Assembly (NCBI GenBank): GCA_004194705.1
Contig: SADC01000069.1
Span: 62,001 to 126,000 of the forward strand
Direction of reading: 5' to 3'
DNA length: 64,000 nt
Source: Ditylenchus dipsaci
Taxonomy: Eukaryota > Nematoda > Chromadorea > Rhabditida > Anguinidae
Shown here: one piece after another, positions 45,501-55,930 of the stretch
Numbering within the stretch: the stretch's first letter is position 1
Layout: each line of letters begins with the position of its first letter
Translations under genes and position numbers: made by a program
The notes under the pieces: model-generated
What the model was told of the DNA's origin: nothing
The model's input: only the letters and a program-made list of their open reading frames with translations
Databases searched by the model: none

Positions 45501-47970
45501 TAAACACCAGCTACACGCTATTACCACCATGCACAACACCACCTAATAGAATAGAATTATGATGAAAATAGAAGAAAACCACCAGTCATTTGGTTCGGTC
45601 ATTGACCTACAGTGCATTTTTAAAATTATTGTTGGCAACATAAAACAAATAGGTAATAATATTGAATATAGACCAGCAATTTTAAGGCACCCTGTTTTGC
45701 GAATTTTTTTAGATAGCGCTGGTCCTTTGCGCTGTTGAAGTGTTAAAAAATTGTCCATTGTAGATGTGTAATAAAATGCGAGCTTACTTCTGCACAATAA
45801 TCACTCTAGCTAAAAAAAATTTACGTCCCTTATTTGTTATGGTTTGTCGACTAATGGTTGAATCGGTGTATATACGACCGGCCTATACACAGTTATGTCC
45901 TAAACTGCTCAAGATAAAAAAATTTCGACCCTACTTGGATATACCCCCCCCCCCCAAATCAACTTTTTTAAAAGTGTTTCCAAACACCTTATATCGACCT
46001 AAAATGGCCTCAGAAGTTCAAAAAGACATTATTTTTAACTTCTGGTCAATAAAAATCGAGTTTTGGACACTTTTAAATTTTGACTTTTTACCTGTTTTAC
46101 CATGTTTTGGTCACTGGAGCTGGGCAAAAATAGCCTCTAAATGCATTTTTGTTCAAGAGTCTTGCTCGGAATTATGTCTAAGGTATGTGAGTGCGCGCAT
46201 CTCTAACTCTCAAGCCCCTGCGCCCCCTTCGGGGGCGCAGGGGGCTTGGTTGCTTAGGGTTGAGATGCGCACACCCACATACCTTAGACGCAAATCACTC
46301 GAAAGGGACTCTGGATGCATGAAAAATGTATGCATACCAGAGTTTATTTATGCGGTAGGCCCCAGTCAACAAAACTATGTTCAACATCTTCCTTTTTGTT
46401 AGATATTGGCACCTTTTTGGTCCATTTCCACCAAAATACAGACCTATATCCCTTAAAAATGGTCAAAATGAGTGATTTTGGGTGGTCCCAAAACTCAGTT
46501 TTTTATTGACCAGAACTCAAAAATAATGCTTTTTTGAACTCCTGAGGCCATTTTAGGTCGATATAGGGTGTTTGGAAACACTTTTAAAAAAGTTGATTTG
46601 GGGGGGGGTATATCCAAGTAGCGCCAAAATTTCTGTCCAGTATTGATTTTTTTATACTTATTCTTATACGATTAGACGAACTGATACGATAGAGCGGCAA
46701 TTTCATGGAGAAAAAAGTAATTTCGGGCAAATCCAAATTTTGAGCAGAAGAAGAATATTTTTGCACATAAAAGAGCTATTTTATGTCGAAAAGATAAAAA
46801 ATTACAAAGAAAGGCGCACAAGCGACCATTGGGTGAGATAAAAAGTAAAATTTTTTTGAAGTAATTTTGAGGGTTCTCAAAATGTGCAAATTTGTTCATA
46901 TGTGCCGTAATTTTGACTGTTCGCTCAAAACAATTGTTTTTGAAGATTTTGATAAAATTTTTGTAATTTCATGTAGAGAAACAATTCCATTATATTAATT
47001 AACAGAAATTTATCAAGATCTGCAAAAAATTTCTAGATCTCCTTGAACAAACGATTGAAAAATAAATTTGCACATATGTGCAAATTTACACATTTTGAGA
47101 ACCCTGGTAGTTTTATGTCACCTTTTTAGATTATCAAGGTTGTTGAGCAATTGGTCAAAGAGTCTTACATAATTAAAGAAGTAAGCCATCAGTCATCGGT
47201 CTCTTCAACCACGAATTTGACATGTATAATAGATAGGTATTAGACACACAAACATGTGTCAAACATTTATTTGTCATTGCAAATACTCTTTTTTAGCAAA
47301 ATTGGTTCTTTAACCTGTTTTTATATTTAGAAAATTTTTTAAAAAAGTAACTATAGCCCTCAGCGTCTATTATTGCAACCATTTCATATTTCTTCGACTT
47401 AGTCATTAGCCTCCAGAAGAAATGCAAGTCTCAGACCTACTCTGATCTTTTGAATCAATTTAGCCTGCGAAGAAGGGTGCTAGCTATCTCAAGGTTGTCT
47501 TTCAGACAGTTAGACCTGAAGTAGTGTCGAGTATTGTAACCAATGATTGTCTCGCTAGCCTTTCCTCTCTCGGAAGGGACCGGCCAAAAAGTAAAAACAT
47601 GATTTAACAAAAAATGTTGCTGTCCTAAGTAAGAGAGCATTGACTGTAGCCTTTTAGGCATTGGAAAAGTTAAAAATATATCTATAACTAAAAAAACCAA
47701 GAATTGTTGCCTAAAACTCACCCTTTATTGTTAACGGTTATATCTAAAATGTGTCAATAAAATTTAAAGCTCGATGAAGGCCAAAAAATTTTAAAAAGCA
47801 ACAAAAACAATAAGAAATAAATATAAAAAGTCAATAGGAAGCATGCAAAGGCACCTACATGCCTGCCTCAAAGAAAGCAATACAAAGAAGATTGTGAAAC
47901 TTGACACCTCACCTCCATAATATAAACTGCAAATAAAAATTGAAAAAAAAGCAAGAAGGCTAATTTTCAT
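36532..47970 (-). CDS. Nicotinic acetylcholine receptor subunit, alpha type
   Basis: Cation-selective Cys-loop ligand-gated channel subunit. Exons 42,701-42,567 (LRPVVNEKSGPTNVTVQLYF), 42,518-42,358 (WTDEFLRWDPEKFGG, MLWRPDLLVYNN), 42,311-42,271, 42,222-42,149 and 41,555-41,356 (Cys-loop with exactly 13 residues between the cysteines, FPFDQQIC), 41,038-41,008 (YDCCPNGYP, the vicinal cysteines of alpha subunits), 40,956-40,816 (TM1, then Glu before TM2), 40,414-40,243 (TM2, TM3), 39,394-39,249, 37,253-37,071 (cytoplasmic loop with poly-Asn), 37,023-36,921, 36,723-36,630 and 36,578-36,532 (amphipathic helix, start of TM4). All these junctions phase. A signal-peptide exon fits 47,970-47,913 (MKISLLAFFSIFICSLYYG) but does not phase directly to 42,701, so a small exon is missing. 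The C-terminal end of TM4 was not found. Confidence 0.9.
37440..37623. repeat. MITE, TACCGTAT family, half copy
   Basis: Only the right half is present: the family block GTTTTTCGCGTTTTTTTAAT in reverse, CCCCCATGGGGGATCAATAG and the end AATATGCGGTA. It lies in a receptor intron. Confidence 0.6.
37929..38184. repeat. MITE, TACCGTAT family, copy 7 (receptor intron)
   Basis: About 255 bp, CACCGTATTCACTCCATTTC to the complement GAGTGAATACGGTA. The interior carries TTTTCACGTTTTCTTAG and CCCATGGGGG. Confidence 0.75.
39453..40233. repeat. 781-bp foldback inside a receptor intron
   Basis: Arms of about 380 bp from GGTGACAAATAAGTTCTGCA to its complement TGCAGAACTTATTTGTCACC, loop near 39,828-39,850. 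Arms include TCACATGTGTTTGTAGCCAAA, GTAGCGCAGTTCAAGAGC and CTTTATGGAAAAATCAATTA. The receptor exons flank it at 39,394 and 40,243, so the pre-mRNA would fold into a long duplex. A relative forms part of 55,931-57,533. Confidence 0.85.
40466..40578. mobile_element. pogo/Tigger-like MITE, 113 bp (receptor intron)
   Basis: TACAGTCAAACCCCTGACCC to GGGGTTTGACTGTA with TA at both ends. The interior is GTCGCACTAAATAGGGG repeated four times with slight changes. Confidence 0.7.
41880..42006. repeat. Foldback with TTAGGC module (receptor intron)
   Basis: AATAAGGCTTAGGCAAGGGT at the left pairs with ACCTTTGTCTAAGCCTAATT at the right; the centre has CAAACATATTTATCTC and its partner AACATGTTTGAG. It is the most complete stand-alone copy of the TTAGGC-bearing palindrome, here with its own arms. 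Confidence 0.65.
42960..43230. repeat. Foldback with poly-C/poly-G arms and GCCTAA run
   Basis: Left arm GCTACTATAATATACA plus a 13-C tract; right arm a 12-G tract plus TTTACATATATTACAGG. Between them 43,108-43,160 holds GAGCCTAATGCC and at least four more GCCTAA-like hexamers. It resembles 4420-4690. Confidence 0.6.
43382..43858. mobile_element. pogo/Tigger-like element, 477 bp, with decayed right end
   Basis: TACAGTCCACCCTCGATTAA at the left; interior GGTGACGTTAAATCGAGG several times in both orientations; the right end GTTGATTGCACAG is diverged. A solo element end of the same class (ACAGTCAAACCTCTCTAATC) starts immediately after, at 43,857. Confidence 0.6.
43990..44640. other. Repeat debris in the long first receptor intron
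   Basis: Contains a half TACCGTAT-family element (about 44,148-44,290: CTGTATTAATCGGCCCGGGC onward). Nothing codes. Confidence 0.4.
44645..44838. repeat. Foldback with AAACATGTTTGCAAAAT arms
   Basis: GGTAGCCATGCGATAATAGT through GTATGAAGCAAG pairs with CTTGCTTCATAC through GCAGGGCTACC. A loop of about 30 bases is near 44,722-44,750. Imperfect. Confidence 0.6.
45929..46624. repeat. Foldback with GC-hairpin core, copy 3, different arms
   Basis: Outer arms: CCCTACTTGGATATACCCCC and the complement GGGGGTATATCCAAGTAG, continuing through AAACACCTTATATCGACCTA. The core (about 46,107-46,390) is the same as at 33.9 kb: GTCACTGGAGCTGGGCAAAA, GCGCATCTCTAACTC, GCGCCCCCTTCGGGGGCGC, CCAGTCAACAAAACTATG. 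The 212-codon frame crossing it is not a gene. Confidence 0.75.
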
Positions 47971-48343
47971 GCCTTTAAGCTAAGGTGGGAAAATATAAAA
48001 AAGCGGACCAGCTTTGCAAAAACCTTAAGCAAACAAAAAAACAGACCAGGGATTGGGCAATAAGCCCAGCTGAAATGAATACTAATTAGGAAAAGAGGTG
48101 CACTCACGCATTCTTACTGCTTATATTCGGTTTTCGGTGGACCACCAGCACAATCCAAAACAGCCCATTTGTTCTGGTTTCGTTGAGTCTAGCTGACAAC
48201 AAAAAACAGAATATAAATGTAAGTATCTAATATTTTTTCCGTTAAAAAAATTAATGTGGAAAAAAGTCTTGATTTTGCATTGCATCTATAATAAAATTTA
48301 GGAACTTATTGGATTGGGGGGAGGGGCGGGTTTTTCACTTATT

Positions 48344-48938
48344 TAAAAATAGTGTTTTAACGACTCCTAAGTAATTTTTATATGCTTAAAACGATAAAAA
48401 AAAGTTATTTTCTAACATTTTTCCACACAAAAAATGGTTTTTTAATAAAAATTTTTTTGACTAAAACTTGACTTTTTGTTTTGGGTACCGTAAACTACTT
48501 TGTATTAGTGTATTCTACCGCTTTTTGGTCACTGGAGCTTGGCAAAAAGAGTCTCTTCATGCATTTTTGATTAAGAGTCTTGCTCGGAATCATGTAAAGC
48601 GTAAGTGAGTGCGCATGGGGCTTGGAGTTGAGATGCGCACACCTTAGACACAAATCACTCGAACGTGACTCTGGATGCATAAAAATGTATGCAAACCAGA
48701 GTTTCTTTATGCGGTAGGCTCCAGTCAACAAAACTATGTTCAAATTTTATCTTTTCGGGGTATCCAGGTACCCTTTCAGGTTGGATTGCCTTGAGGGACC
48801 AAGGCAAAAAGTCGAATTTTGGACAAATTTAAAAAAAAAATCCATTTTTTTGTATGGAAAATGTCAGAAAATAACTTTTTTTTTATCGTTTTAAGCGTAT
48901 AAAAATTACTTAGGAGTCGTTTAAATACTATTTTTAAT
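48344..48938. repeat. Foldback with GC-hairpin core, copy 4
   Basis: Arms AGTGTTTTAACGACTCCTAA / TTAGGAGTCGTTTAAATACT, the same arm type as the 33.6-kb copy. The core is present but the GC stem itself has been deleted: only GCGCATGGGGCTTGGAGTTGA remains between the flanks. Confidence 0.7.
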
Positions 48939-48939
48939 A

Positions 48940-50330
48940 ATTGAAATTGCTTTTGAGATTGCATTGATTTATTGCCTGATTTACACTTATAAATCAAATT
49001 CTGAGTCATCAACTGGTTGAGCCCAAAATTGATTGACACTGCCATATTAAACGAGACAGGAGTCTTACATCCCACTTTAAATTCTTGCTGTAGATTAAAG
49101 ATTTTAAAAAATTCAAAATAATAGATGAAGTTTAAAGCAGAAGTTTTGTAATTTTTGTATTTATGTTAATAAAACCTCGACTCCTCCGAAAATCAAATTT
49201 TGTGTTTGGTCTCAAATTAAAGCCTACGAATCGTAGGCTACGATGTGCTGAGTACGAAAGCATTAAATTCAGTCCTCTTTTCTGTGAATTTCGCCGAGCT
49301 GTGGTTTTCTAAATTCGGAACTCAGAATAGTCAGCATTTATATTAACACTCGGACAGTCAACTGTAACAACAGTTGGAATAGACTCAGAATTTTATGCTA
49401 AATCCGAATCTGCAAAGAAAGTTTCAAAGAGCGTGGTCTGAGGGAGTCGAAATTGCTATTTCGAAAAACATGCCAAAATTATTGAGTGTGTACACTCGAA
49501 AGCCTTTATCTCGTCAAAAATGAATAACTCACAAACAAATCATCACTTAATCTTGAGAGCAGGAAATTTTTTATCAGATGAGCTATTCACTTTGTTACTA
49601 ACCTTTAAAAAAGTGAAAAATTTAAAACAATAACGAAACAATTCTGTTCTTCAAGTTTCGACTTATTAACAAACAATGTCTATAAAATCTTGCACATGCG
49701 TGACATGCAGGAACTATTATAAACATGTAAAAGAGCATGAAAATCTTATTTTAGAAGTGCCTTTTTATAAGCTTTTTTTATTTTTTAGGTTCATCCGGCT
49801 GATTATGGTGATTGAGGTCACCTTGATCAACACAACTACCTATCAAACCATTCATATAGGTTACTGAATTTACCATGGTTACCATGATAAACCTAAAAAT
49901 AAAAAAATATGTGGTGAGAAATAGGCGTCCCCCCCCCTAACCAGAACAGGTCCTACTTCTATCTGGATACCACTACCTGGGAACCCTTATCTGAATACCA
50001 ATGCTGGGTACCACTGCTTCGGTACCACGGCCTGGATAACATCATTTGGGTACCACTAGAGTACGCCTAACTTGGTACCGCCAGCTGTACGATACATCTG
50101 GGTAGTATCACGTGGACACATCACCTACGTCTATCAATTACAAAATAATTAATGCTTGCCACCACTGAGATTTGAAACTGTTACTGTAATAAAATGTATC
50201 TTTTTTGAGTTTTTATGGTATCAAATTAGATGAGCTCCTTGAGTATGCCTGGTTTTCCTAACTTTCATGGCAAAACTCTTAATTAAAGCATCACATGTTA
50301 ATTCTGATGAGTTTTCTGAACTCAACGCCC
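48940..50330. other. Geneless stretch with degenerate GGTACCA/GGATACCA repeats
   Basis: No exon supported. About 49,955-50,110 carries an irregular tandem of CTGGATACCACTACC / TTGGGTACCACT units (about seven). Confidence 0.45.
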
Positions 50331-51572
50331 CAGTTTAACCCTAGAAAAGGGGGACAGACTTTTAAAGGGGGGGGGTGGTATTTTGACTGAAAATGGAATT
50401 TTTCAAACGTCAGTTTAATTTACTTTTCTTTTTAACCCCTCAATTTTTTTCACCAATCAATATTGCCATCGATCCACCCCATAAAAAACACATCAGATCG
50501 TAATTTTGAAATAATTTATTTTTTTTTCGAAAAAATTTGTCCTGGTCCAATCCAGGGGCGTCCTGGTGGTTTTCGGAACTGTTTCAGAACTTACGTTTTC
50601 ATCGGTGCCATAGTGGACATGGACACAAATTTAGACTCAAAATGAGCCCAGAAAGCAGAGATACATTTGAGTATAAATTTGTATACGACTATGCCTTAAA
50701 AATTGCCAATTGTTTTTTAAGAATGATACTGGGTCGAGAAATGGATGGTTGAAATTGGAAGAAGTAAAAAACTACTCTTTTTACCTTACTTTGAGCAATT
50801 TTCGTCTTCTCGAATTTCAACCATCCATTTCTCAACCCTGTATCATTCCTATAAAAACAGACAATATTTTATTTGGCGGAGAAAATCAATAGCTTTCAGA
50901 AAATACATAAAAGGGCAGATTCTGATTTTTAAAAGTTTAAAAAAGTTTTTGTTTATGCGGCCAAACAACCATTTTCTTCATGTTTACTTTTATTTTGACT
51001 AAAAATCGACACTTTTATGTTGATGGTTATAAGTTTTCTCAGAATAATTTTAAGAAAAAGCTTAGTAGCTAGGATTCAGAGCTTTCAAAAAATGTATAAT
51101 TTAATCATTAAAGACAGAAAAACCATATTTAACTTTTTTTTTTCGCACCAAGGTTTTTTGTTTTCTTTTGAATTTGTGACTTCATTCACCATATTTTATC
51201 GACAATTTTTGGAACAGCAAAACAGTTTTGTAGAGCTTGAAATTCTGCACAAGTTTGTCTATTTGGATTTTCGATTGCATTCGAAAAATATTTTGTACAA
51301 GGTATTTTTAAAACCAGAAAAATTTAATCGGACCGTAACTTTTTTCCGCAACTGTATATGACGATCCCTGCAAAATTTGCGAAAAAACAAAAGTTCTCAA
51401 AAAATCTCTAAAAATGTTGGAAAGCCTGATTTTTTTTTAGAATGTTGACTTTTTTTTTAATTTTGAAGGCATAGTCATATACAAATTTATACTCAAAATG
51501 TAGCTCTGCTTTCTGGCGGAACTTTAAGTATAAATTTGTATATAATCATGTCCACAAGAGCATACCTGGGGC

Positions 51573-51815
51573 GGTATTCAGGTCGGTTAGTAGAGTTAAT
51601 AGATCAAGATTTACTCTTGATGCTACTCGCACTTGAAACAGGTTGATTAGAGTTTAGGATCATGAGTTACTCGTGATCCTACTCGCCGATCTGAAACGAG
51701 TTGAGTAGATCAAAAGCAACGCGTGATCTTTGAACCTACTCGGCCCGTCTGAAACACGTCGAGTAGATCACGAGTTACTTTTGATCCAAAACTCTATTAA
51801 CCTACCTGAATACGA
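51573..51815. repeat. MITE with GGTATTCAGGT ends
   Basis: Ends CGGTATTCAGGTCGGTTAG and CTAACCTACCTGAATACG-type complement. The interior holds repeated ACTCGTGATCCTACTCG and GAGTAGATCACGAGTTACT, forming nested hairpins. Confidence 0.6.
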
Positions 51816-51819
51816 CTCC

Positions 51820-52130
51820 TGCACGGGTGCCGGCGCCAGGCAAAATTTCACCACTTTAGGGCGCCGGCACCCATCGTCCTTTTCACACCCTTTTCATACA
51901 GCGCGCCGGCGCCGAGCTCCGAGAAACCACCACATTACTGCATTTTTCAAATATTTCGTTGACATTTTAAAGCTTTTTTAGTATTTTGCTTATATCGTGA
52001 TAGCAATAAAACAAAAAATTTTAAGTTAAACACATATCATAAACCCCGGCGCCGCCTCTTTTGGGGCGCCGGCGCCTGGCGCCGATTTTTGAAAGGCCCG
52101 GCGCCGATTCTCTTGAGCGTGCAGGTATTC
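51820..52130. repeat. GC-rich GCGCCGGC palindromic block
   Basis: Starts CTGCACGGGTGCCGGCGCC, ends GGCGCCGATTCTCTTGAG-CGTGCAG, with a roughly 120-bp AT-rich middle. The same plan as 12,830-13,190 (about 300-350 bp, GGCGCC-rich ends, CGTGCA at one or both ends). Confidence 0.6.
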
Positions 52131-53256
52131 ACAAGAGCACCGATAAAAAGGTGAGTTCTGGAACATGCCCGAAAACCGCCAGGAGGTCCCTAAATTGGAA
52201 CGAGGCAAATTTTTTCGAAAAAAAAATTATTTCAAAATTACGATCTGATGTGTTTTTTATGGGGTGGATCGATGGCAATATTGATTGGTGAAAAAAATTG
52301 AGAGGTTAAAGAGGTTAATTTAAAAGTTGAGAATTAAACTGAGGCTCGAAAAATCCAATTTTCTAGTCAAAATACCCCCTACAGTCTTTCCTTCTTTAAG
52401 AACAAAAAGATGCGTGAATGGGAAGAGGATTAAAAAATGCCACAGGCTTGACAGTCTTCAGCAATGTCAGAGGCTTAGAGAGTTCGTACTCTATGGTCTT
52501 TCTGACCACCTGATATGAGTAAAGAGTTTTTTGGTCGTGTTTGTCCCCAAATACAAACGTTTATTTTTCAATCGAAACTTTACTGCTTTGTGCTTTTCCA
52601 ACCAGCCTCCCTCCAACCGACCCCCCTAATGTTAATTGCTTATAAAATAATTTCTTTATTTTCAAATAATTATTTTCGGCTAAAAACCGGTGCTACAGCA
52701 CCAAAATTGATCTATTTTTTCTAGTCCTACTAGGGACAATACCACCCACCCAAATCTTTGTCCTGTTCCCACTATTAGACGGGACAAAGTGACATATACT
52801 CAAAAGAAAACTGTGATTCTGTAGATGTGCACTTGCTTCATAGGATGAAAATTGATAAATTATTTGCAGAATAATAGTTGAAATGAAGCAAAAACGTTAC
52901 TGAACCTCATAGTCCAAATACTGTATAAAGATTAAACAAAGTATATATATTAGGGCTGTCAGCATTTATTCCGAACAAACTAAAAGGTTTGTCGATGTCT
53001 TATAACTTTGTAACATTTACATGAACCAATTTGATTTGAAGTGCAACAAAAGAACTAGACTGATTTTCTTTGCTTTCTTTTGACATGAAAATTGAGTTTA
53101 GAACAAGGAAATTTGGAGGTTCCATTCTTTTTCCGGAAATCCGAGTGGGCAATAGGATTATAGGTGAGTGAGTAAAAAAAAGCAGTCGAAAACTAAGCAT
53201 TTATACAAGCATGTATTTAAGCAAAAGTAATAATTGTAAGTCGTCTTGGAAACAGA

Positions 53257-53514
53257 TACCGTATATCCTCTAATAGGCCTCCCGGGCGGCTTATTTTTCA
53301 AACCCTCAAAAACCTGGAAATTTTGAAGTCGATCTCGAGATTTTCGGGTGCTCAACCAAAATGCGAAAAGTGCAATCGGTAGAGCTCGAGGGAGTTAAGA
53401 AAACGTATCAAACAGCTTTGCAAAATATTTTCTGTAGACCGAGATATAGGTCCCTAAAGTTGAGGGGGGAGCGGCTTATTAGATGGGGTGGCCGCCTATT
53501 ACAGGAAATACGGT
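53257..53514. repeat. MITE, TACCGTAT family, copy 8
   Basis: 258 bp, TACCGTATATCCTCTAATAG to a complement ending ACAGGAAATACGGT; the terminal A is lost. The interior shows CCTCCCGGGCGGCTTATTT. Confidence 0.75.
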
Positions 53515-53674
53515 TTCACTTATGGTCATAAAAATTTACAGGGAAAAAATAGTTTAACGGAGGCTAGACTGGTGAAATCATGAGATGCGTGTCCTTAAAT
53601 GGAGTTTTGACTATATTTAAGTTTACTTTAAATAAATCATTCATCACTACTGTATGAACGTAAAAACCTCCAAG

Positions 53675-54248
53675 CAGTGTTGTGCGTTTGGCTCGTTTGC
53701 GAGCGAGCAGCTCGCGTCCCCCCTGAGAGAACGCGAGCTGCTCGCTCGCCAAATAGCTATCTCCGCGAGCCATATGGCTCGCCAAGTTGAAGAACAAAGT
53801 GACAAGAGCTTCTTAGCTCGCGAGCTATTTGGCTCGCATCTATAATAAGCGTATGGTTCGGCTCGCGGAAAATATTGTTTGCTGAAATGAAGCCTAAATC
53901 TAGTTTATTTTTCATTTTTTTCAATTCTTTGACTGATTTTTTGCAAATATTAAGCTAGTAACTCTTTATTTGTCCTTTTAATTGTCTTTAACAATAAATT
54001 GACGGTTAAAACTCACATAAAAAGCGCGAGCCGAACCATTCGTTTTTGTTTGCGAGCCGAATGGTTCGCGATACAAATGGCTCGTATTGTTTTAGCTCGC
54101 GTTCGGCTCGCTTAAAAAACAAGTACGCGAGCCAATTGGCTCGCATATATAAAAAAGGCGAGCCATATGGTTCGAACCCATTTGGCTCGCTAGGACATGC
54201 GATTTTAGGTCTTTCGTTTGGCTCGCGCGAGCCAAATGGACAACACTG
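53675..54248. mobile_element. hAT-type MITE with GCGAGCCAAATGGCTCGC arrays, 574 bp
   Basis: Ends CAGTGTTGTGCGTTTGGCTC and GAGCCAAATGGACAACACTG, flanked by a perfect 8-bp duplication cctccaag (53,667-53,674 and 54,249-54,256). Both halves are arrays of the palindrome GCGAGCCAAATGGCTCGC and variants; the middle 150 bp is AT-rich. Non-autonomous. Confidence 0.9.
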
Positions 54249-54462
54249 CCTCCAAGTAACCCCCCTCTGTGATAACTTATCTTGGCATTTTGGGGTACCG
54301 GCCGGAAACCGGAAAATTTTTCGTATAACACGAAACAGTGATAAGGATGTACTGTAGGACGATAACTGTAGAATCTATTGTATAATATACAGAAAAAATT
54401 CTACTCTTATTGACGTACAGTTATCGACAAGGCAAAAAGCATAATAATATAAGGATGTAGGT

Positions 54463-54878
54463 GAAAACACCCGTTAAAATGTGTAATTCTCCTGTCAAAA
54501 TATGTAAATCTCCTCTCAAATTTTGAAAAATTCTTGTTCTCGGTGTTTACTTTTCAAATTTTTAATTTTTTTTGCACTAGCATGTAGGCCTGAATCTCTT
54601 GTTTCTAACAAGCTATCAACTGGCTGACTACAATATTGAAAAGTGGTAGAAACAATTCCTTTCCAAAAAACATGTGTAGTTTCAAAAAATATAATTGTTC
54701 TCCCACATTTCGTAGTCAGCCAATTAATAGCTCATTAGAAACTAGAGAGTCAGGGCTACATGCTGGTGCAAAAAAATTCGAATCACCTAGAACAAGAGAT
54801 TTTAAAAATTTGACGAGAGATTTACATATTTTGACGGGAGATACACACATTTGGCGGGTGTTTTCAATTTTAACCAAT
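54463..54878. repeat. Foldback with GATTTACATATTTTGACGGG arms
   Basis: GGTGAAAACACCCGTTAAAA through ATGTAGGCCTGA pairs with TCAGGGCTACATGC through GGCGGGTGTTTTCAATT; inner arms GTTTCTAACAAGCTATC / GATAGCTCATTAGAAAC-type. Imperfect, about 190-bp arms. Confidence 0.6.
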
Positions 54879-54933
54879 AATATAAATAATTTTATTAAGT
54901 AAGCGTACGCCAGTGGCCGCGTACGGCTTTTGT

Positions 54934-55022
54934 ACAGGCCTGGGAAAAAGTGCGATCCCACGATATCCTTCTTGCAAGTCGGCGCTCTAACCATTTGAGC
55001 TATCGGGTCGCCCCAGGCCTGT
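54934..55022 (-). repeat. tRNA-derived sequence (pseudo-tRNA or SINE head)
   Basis: Read on the minus strand it has a good A box (TAGCTCAAATGGTTAGAGC) after GGCGACCCGA, a TTGCAAG anticodon-like loop and a decayed B box (GTGGGATCGCAC). The anticodon stem does not pair and the 3' half of the acceptor is missing. An 11-bp perfect inverted repeat (ACAGGCCTGGG / CCCAGGCCTGT) closes the unit instead. Probably a tRNA pseudogene or a SINE, not a working tRNA. Confidence 0.6.
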
Positions 55023-55930
55023 TTCTTATTCCTCTGCTATCTGCCCCCCTTACAATTATTTTGTTTTTAATCCACACCACAAAATTAAGCTTTTATAATT
55101 GGCACGAAATTAGTCAAACTATCAAGCAATTATAGCTTGGTAAAATGGGTATCTATTAGTTGTTTTCGTCAATAACACATCAACATCCATCAGCTAACAA
55201 AAGAATAGTCTTAAAACGAAATAAATGAAGTAATGACCTACTTAAACTAATGAATGAGTATTTTTTTCGAAAACCATCAACCCCCCCCCCCCCTCCCCCA
55301 AATTCAAACATGCACATAAAAAAAATTAAGCAGCAAAAAAAGAATTCATTTGAAATATCTTTAGGGAAAAGAGACTTTTTATAATAAAAACTTTCTCCTG
55401 GTTACATCTTTCGGTGGTGTTGTCAGTGGTCTTAGTCTTGAGTAGGTTCATTGTTGTTGAGTTGCCTCAATTGCGTGAGCTAGGGTAGTAGGAGAACGAG
55501 GATGAGCAGGACCATAAATAGTGGATGGTTAAAAGAAATTATTAAAGCGACTTCCTCACAAGTCGCTCTTTTCTTTTACATATTCTTCGTGTGAGCAACA
55601 TCTTATTTTGCTTAAAAAACTCAATTGCAAAAAAGTAAACTAAAATATTTGAATTTTTTTCGCAACATAGAATGCAACAATGTAACCGACCGCCACCCTC
55701 AAAAAAGTCCGTTCCCGCCTAGGATTCGACCCTTTTTTCGCCCCGGCCGTTTTTAAAGTCTTTTGCCAGTTACGACTCTCAAATTATACAGACTCTCAAA
55801 TTTAAAGGTGGTCGTCTAAGTCTAAGCGAATTTATTTACTTAGATTATGCTATTTGTATGTTAGTAAAAAAAATTTATCAGAGGGTCTGAATCCTTAGAA
55901 TTTTTAAAATTTTAGTTAAAGTTTTGAGGT

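Larger units (their letters stand above)
50340..52390. mobile_element. 2-kb foldback composite with nested insertions
   Basis: Long inverted arms: about 50,340-50,620 (TTTCACCAATCAATATTGCC, CATCGATCCACCCCATAAAA, CCGAAAACC-type) pair with about 52,130-52,380 in reverse. A second inner pair, 50,605-50,700 and 51,460-51,555 (AGTATAAATTTGTATA), brackets the middle. Insertions at 51,573-51,815 and 51,820-52,130 lie between the inner and outer right arms. No transposase. Confidence 0.65.

Noticed and set aside
45764..46402. 212-codon open frame on the plus strand
   Set aside because: It runs straight through a foldback arm, a poly-C tract and the GC-hairpin core; no domain, and the frame depends on repeat sequence also present elsewhere without the frame.
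48001..48240. Possible upstream receptor exons beyond 47,970
   Set aside because: A poly-pyrimidine stretch and GT/AG dinucleotides exist, but no frame extends the signal peptide.
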